Shown here: one piece after another, positions 61,995 through 64,000 of the stretch
Numbering within the stretch: position 1 is the first letter of the stretch
How the letters are laid out: every line of letters begins with the position of its first letter
Source: Epiperipatus broadwayi
Taxonomy: Eukaryota; Onychophora; Udeonychophora; Euonychophora; Peripatidae
Direction: 5' to 3'
DNA: 64,000 bases
NCBI GenBank assembly: GCA_028023455.1
Contig: JAQFVV010012397.1
Span: 2,347,501-2,411,500, forward strand
Notes under the pieces: generated by a model
Told to the model about the DNA's origin: nothing
Seen by the model: the letters and a program-made list of their open reading frames with translations, nothing else
The model's database searches: none
Program-made: the position numbers and the translations under genes

Positions 61995-62125
61995 GGGCAG
62001 AAACTAGTCTGGGGATATTGGATGAGTAGGCATTAGATAGGGATTTTATGCACAAGCCTTCTGGCATCCATTGATTACTCTGTTTAGCACAGGTGGCAAT
62101 ACTGTATGGAGAGTTTTGCTCTGTT
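61995..62125. mobile_element. Half copy of family 2 foldback
   Basis: CTAGTCTGGGGATATTGGAT, GAGTAGGCATTAGATAGGGA, CATCCATTGATTACTCTG and GTATGGAGAGTTTTGCTCTG match the right arm of the element at 55982-56580. The left arm is missing. Confidence 0.8.
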
Positions 62126-62839
62126 TATCAACAATTAATGTGCTAGTATACGAAATGTGATCATGTGATTTCTTAAACTAGTTAGATCTTTTCAAAATTT
62201 CAATAGACTCATAGTTTTTAAATCTTATTTTTCCAATCTAGATAGTATTTTAAAAGCATTATCAAAATCAGAGATGTATCAATTTCTAAAAAATGCAATA
62301 TAAAATCAGATGTAATTGACTGAAAGCATTTTTACGTTATCTAATTATCACACTAATACATCTATCTGATTGATCTATATAACACCTAAGAATATCAAAA
62401 ACAGAATTTTATATCCAGGTGTTGGTTTTATTTTTTTTTTTAAATCAAGTTTTTTGCCAATGGAAAAGGTCTTTATATTGAAACTAAACAGTTGCCTATT
62501 GATACACTTTTACTATAAAAGGCAGATTTATACTTCATTCAAACAAAGATTTTCAATTTCACTACTTTTCTTTTTCTTTACATTAATATTGTATAAAGTT
62601 ATGTTTATAATGTGTTTATAGTAATATTAGAAAAGTTATTTCTTAATCAAGAAAATCTTTATTAGACAGAAAAAATAATTCTAATTAAAAATATTGTGCT
62701 CTCAAATGATTCTAATAAACACATCATAAACAAAACTTTATATAGTATGATAAAAAATTAAAAAAATTAGAAATTGGAAAATCTTCATCTGAATGTAGAG
62801 TAATTCAGTCTTATATTTAAAAGGCCATTGATAAGATCA

Positions 62840-63530
62840 GTAAATGACTATTTCATTTGAACATTAAGAGTTTCTCTTCCACTGGCAAAGAACTTAATGA
62901 TTTTATTCATAAACTTAAAGACTCAGTACTTTTAGAACATGAAGATGACTATAAAATTCATATTTCTAATGTCCAAGAAGCCATATGGGTTAACCAAATA
63001 GAAGTATTAGTGTAAGAATTAGGAAGCATAAAAATGCTTCTTAATCAAAATCAATTACATCAGCTTTTACATAGCACTTTTAGAAATTGGCCACACCATT
63101 AGATTTGATGACACTAAAATATTATCTAGATTGAAAATATATGACTTACAAACTATGAGACTGTTGACATTTTGAAAAGACCTAATAGTTTCTAAGTATG
63201 AAGAAATTCCATATATTCCTTATGAAGGCTTATTATTTTATCTCTTTCCTCTTCCTTTAGCAATATTTACAGTTAATCATGAAACAGAATACAGAAAATT
63301 TTCCCTAACTAAGATTGGGCAACTAATCGATAAAATATCAAATGAAAAAACTTTAAATTGCACAGTCTTATTACTCAAGACACAACAGTTCTTCAAGCCA
63401 CCATAGCCTTGGCAAGAAAAAATGAGATTGCATTGAAATGTTGGAAGTCTGCTTATAGGGAAAAAATTTTTGTGTCTGTGGGTCTTTTAGAAGACTTTAA
63501 TGAGAATTTTTTTAACAGCTGATCATAAGA
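62840..63530 (+). pseudogene. Unrecognised decayed coding-like stretch
   Basis: Long plus-strand pieces in shifting frames have protein-like composition: TGKELNDFIHKLKDSVLLEH and YKIHISNVQEAIWVNQIEVL, then VSKYEEIPYIPYEGLLFYLF, FTVNHETEYRKFSLTKIG, and QDTTVLQATIALARKNEIAL followed by KCWKSAYREKIFVSVGLLED. I cannot match it to a family. It could be a processed pseudogene or part of an unknown element. Confidence 0.35.
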
Positions 63531-64000
63531 ATTTTTTCATATGGAGGATTGTGTCCCAAAAATTCTTTGAATTTCATCTTTTTATCATGAAAATCTTTGT
63601 TAAGCTTGCCAATTATCAAATTGTGAGATTTTCCATAATTGTTTTACTTTCTAATTATGAATAGATAATATAGTTTTAAAAAAAAAAAAAACATAATTTA
63701 GATCTTCAAAAAGGAATAGTGAAGAAATTTGAACTCACACTATATACATGGCAAGCTAATGTGCTACTATATCATAAAAATGAAGATAAGTTCTAAGTAA
63801 ACAAAAAAATTTTAATGCATTTGATATGCTCCAAATAATTTTGTGTAAAAATGATCCTAATGAATTATAAATTCCATTGCTCTCAGAATAAACAAGAGAG
63901 AAAAAAGATAAATTGAAAAATTACCATTAATCACGGTAGTTGGAGAACTGATAATTACAATCAGATTTATTATTGATAATATTTAGTGAAATGATTTACT

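Larger units (their letters stand above)
61536..64000. other. ELP3 intron before exon A, partial
   Basis: AT-rich intron. It contains a half foldback (61995-62125) and a decayed coding-like stretch (62840-63530). No exon with the ELP3 iron-sulfur cysteines is present up to 64000. Confidence 0.7.

Noticed and set aside
1-64000. CRISPR arrays, operons, bacterial promoters or terminators
   Set aside because: The window is intron-rich eukaryotic DNA. The tandem arrays have no spacers, and direct repeats belong to transposons.

Overview
The window is eukaryotic, very AT-rich nuclear DNA lying entirely inside one large gene on the minus strand. Nine short exons, spread over about 56 kb, spell a continuous and highly conserved stretch of ELP3, the catalytic subunit of the Elongator tRNA-modifying complex. 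The reading frame carries through every exon junction (about 313 codons, roughly residues 130-445 of a protein normally near 550). The 5' exons lie beyond position 64000 and the 3' exons lie to the left of position 1. No other intact host gene was found. The sequence is closest, from memory, to insect-type ELP3, and the transposon set (mariner, gypsy, RTE- and CR1/jockey-type LINEs) also fits an arthropod. I cannot name the species.

Layout by intron, left to right. 1-5813: AT-rich, with a 212-bp perfect-looking palindrome (3056-3267). 5890-12725: an RTE-like LINE tail, a foldback element with 16-bp flanking repeats, and a promoter-like block near 10.2 kb. 12883-16215: a broken LINE endonuclease/linker region. 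16337-17255: plain. 17329-29235: a promoter-like, possibly solo-LTR block, a minus-strand LINE tail, a 1.1-kb DNA transposon with terminal inverted repeats, a long foldback, a decayed LINE reverse transcriptase split by a foldback, and further decayed repeat genes. 29363-31586: a foldback. 31668-33641: plain. 33723-55672 (22 kb): a decayed minus-strand LINE, a gypsy-type LTR element with its 5-bp target duplication, a young LTR element (40542-48476) whose 2.75-kb LTRs are longer than its inner region and which carries one intact orphan ORF, a hairpin, a mariner relic, and a second gag-only gypsy relic with a coiled-coil frame. 55828-61466: a 0.6-kb foldback, an RTE-like LINE relic and a tiny tRNA-type SINE. 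61536-64000: half a foldback and an unrecognised decayed coding-like stretch.

The two strongest candidates for something undescribed are these. First, the 7.9-kb LTR element: about 0.4% divergence between LTRs, no pol, one 358-codon ORF of unknown family on the minus strand, and a 40-bp tandem array inside each LTR. Second, a set of foldback sequences that insert with direct repeats of variable length (10, 11, 14 and 16 bp) and a one-sided non-inverted tail. That pattern looks more like reverse-transcription-driven insertion of hairpin RNA than an ordinary DNA-transposase product.
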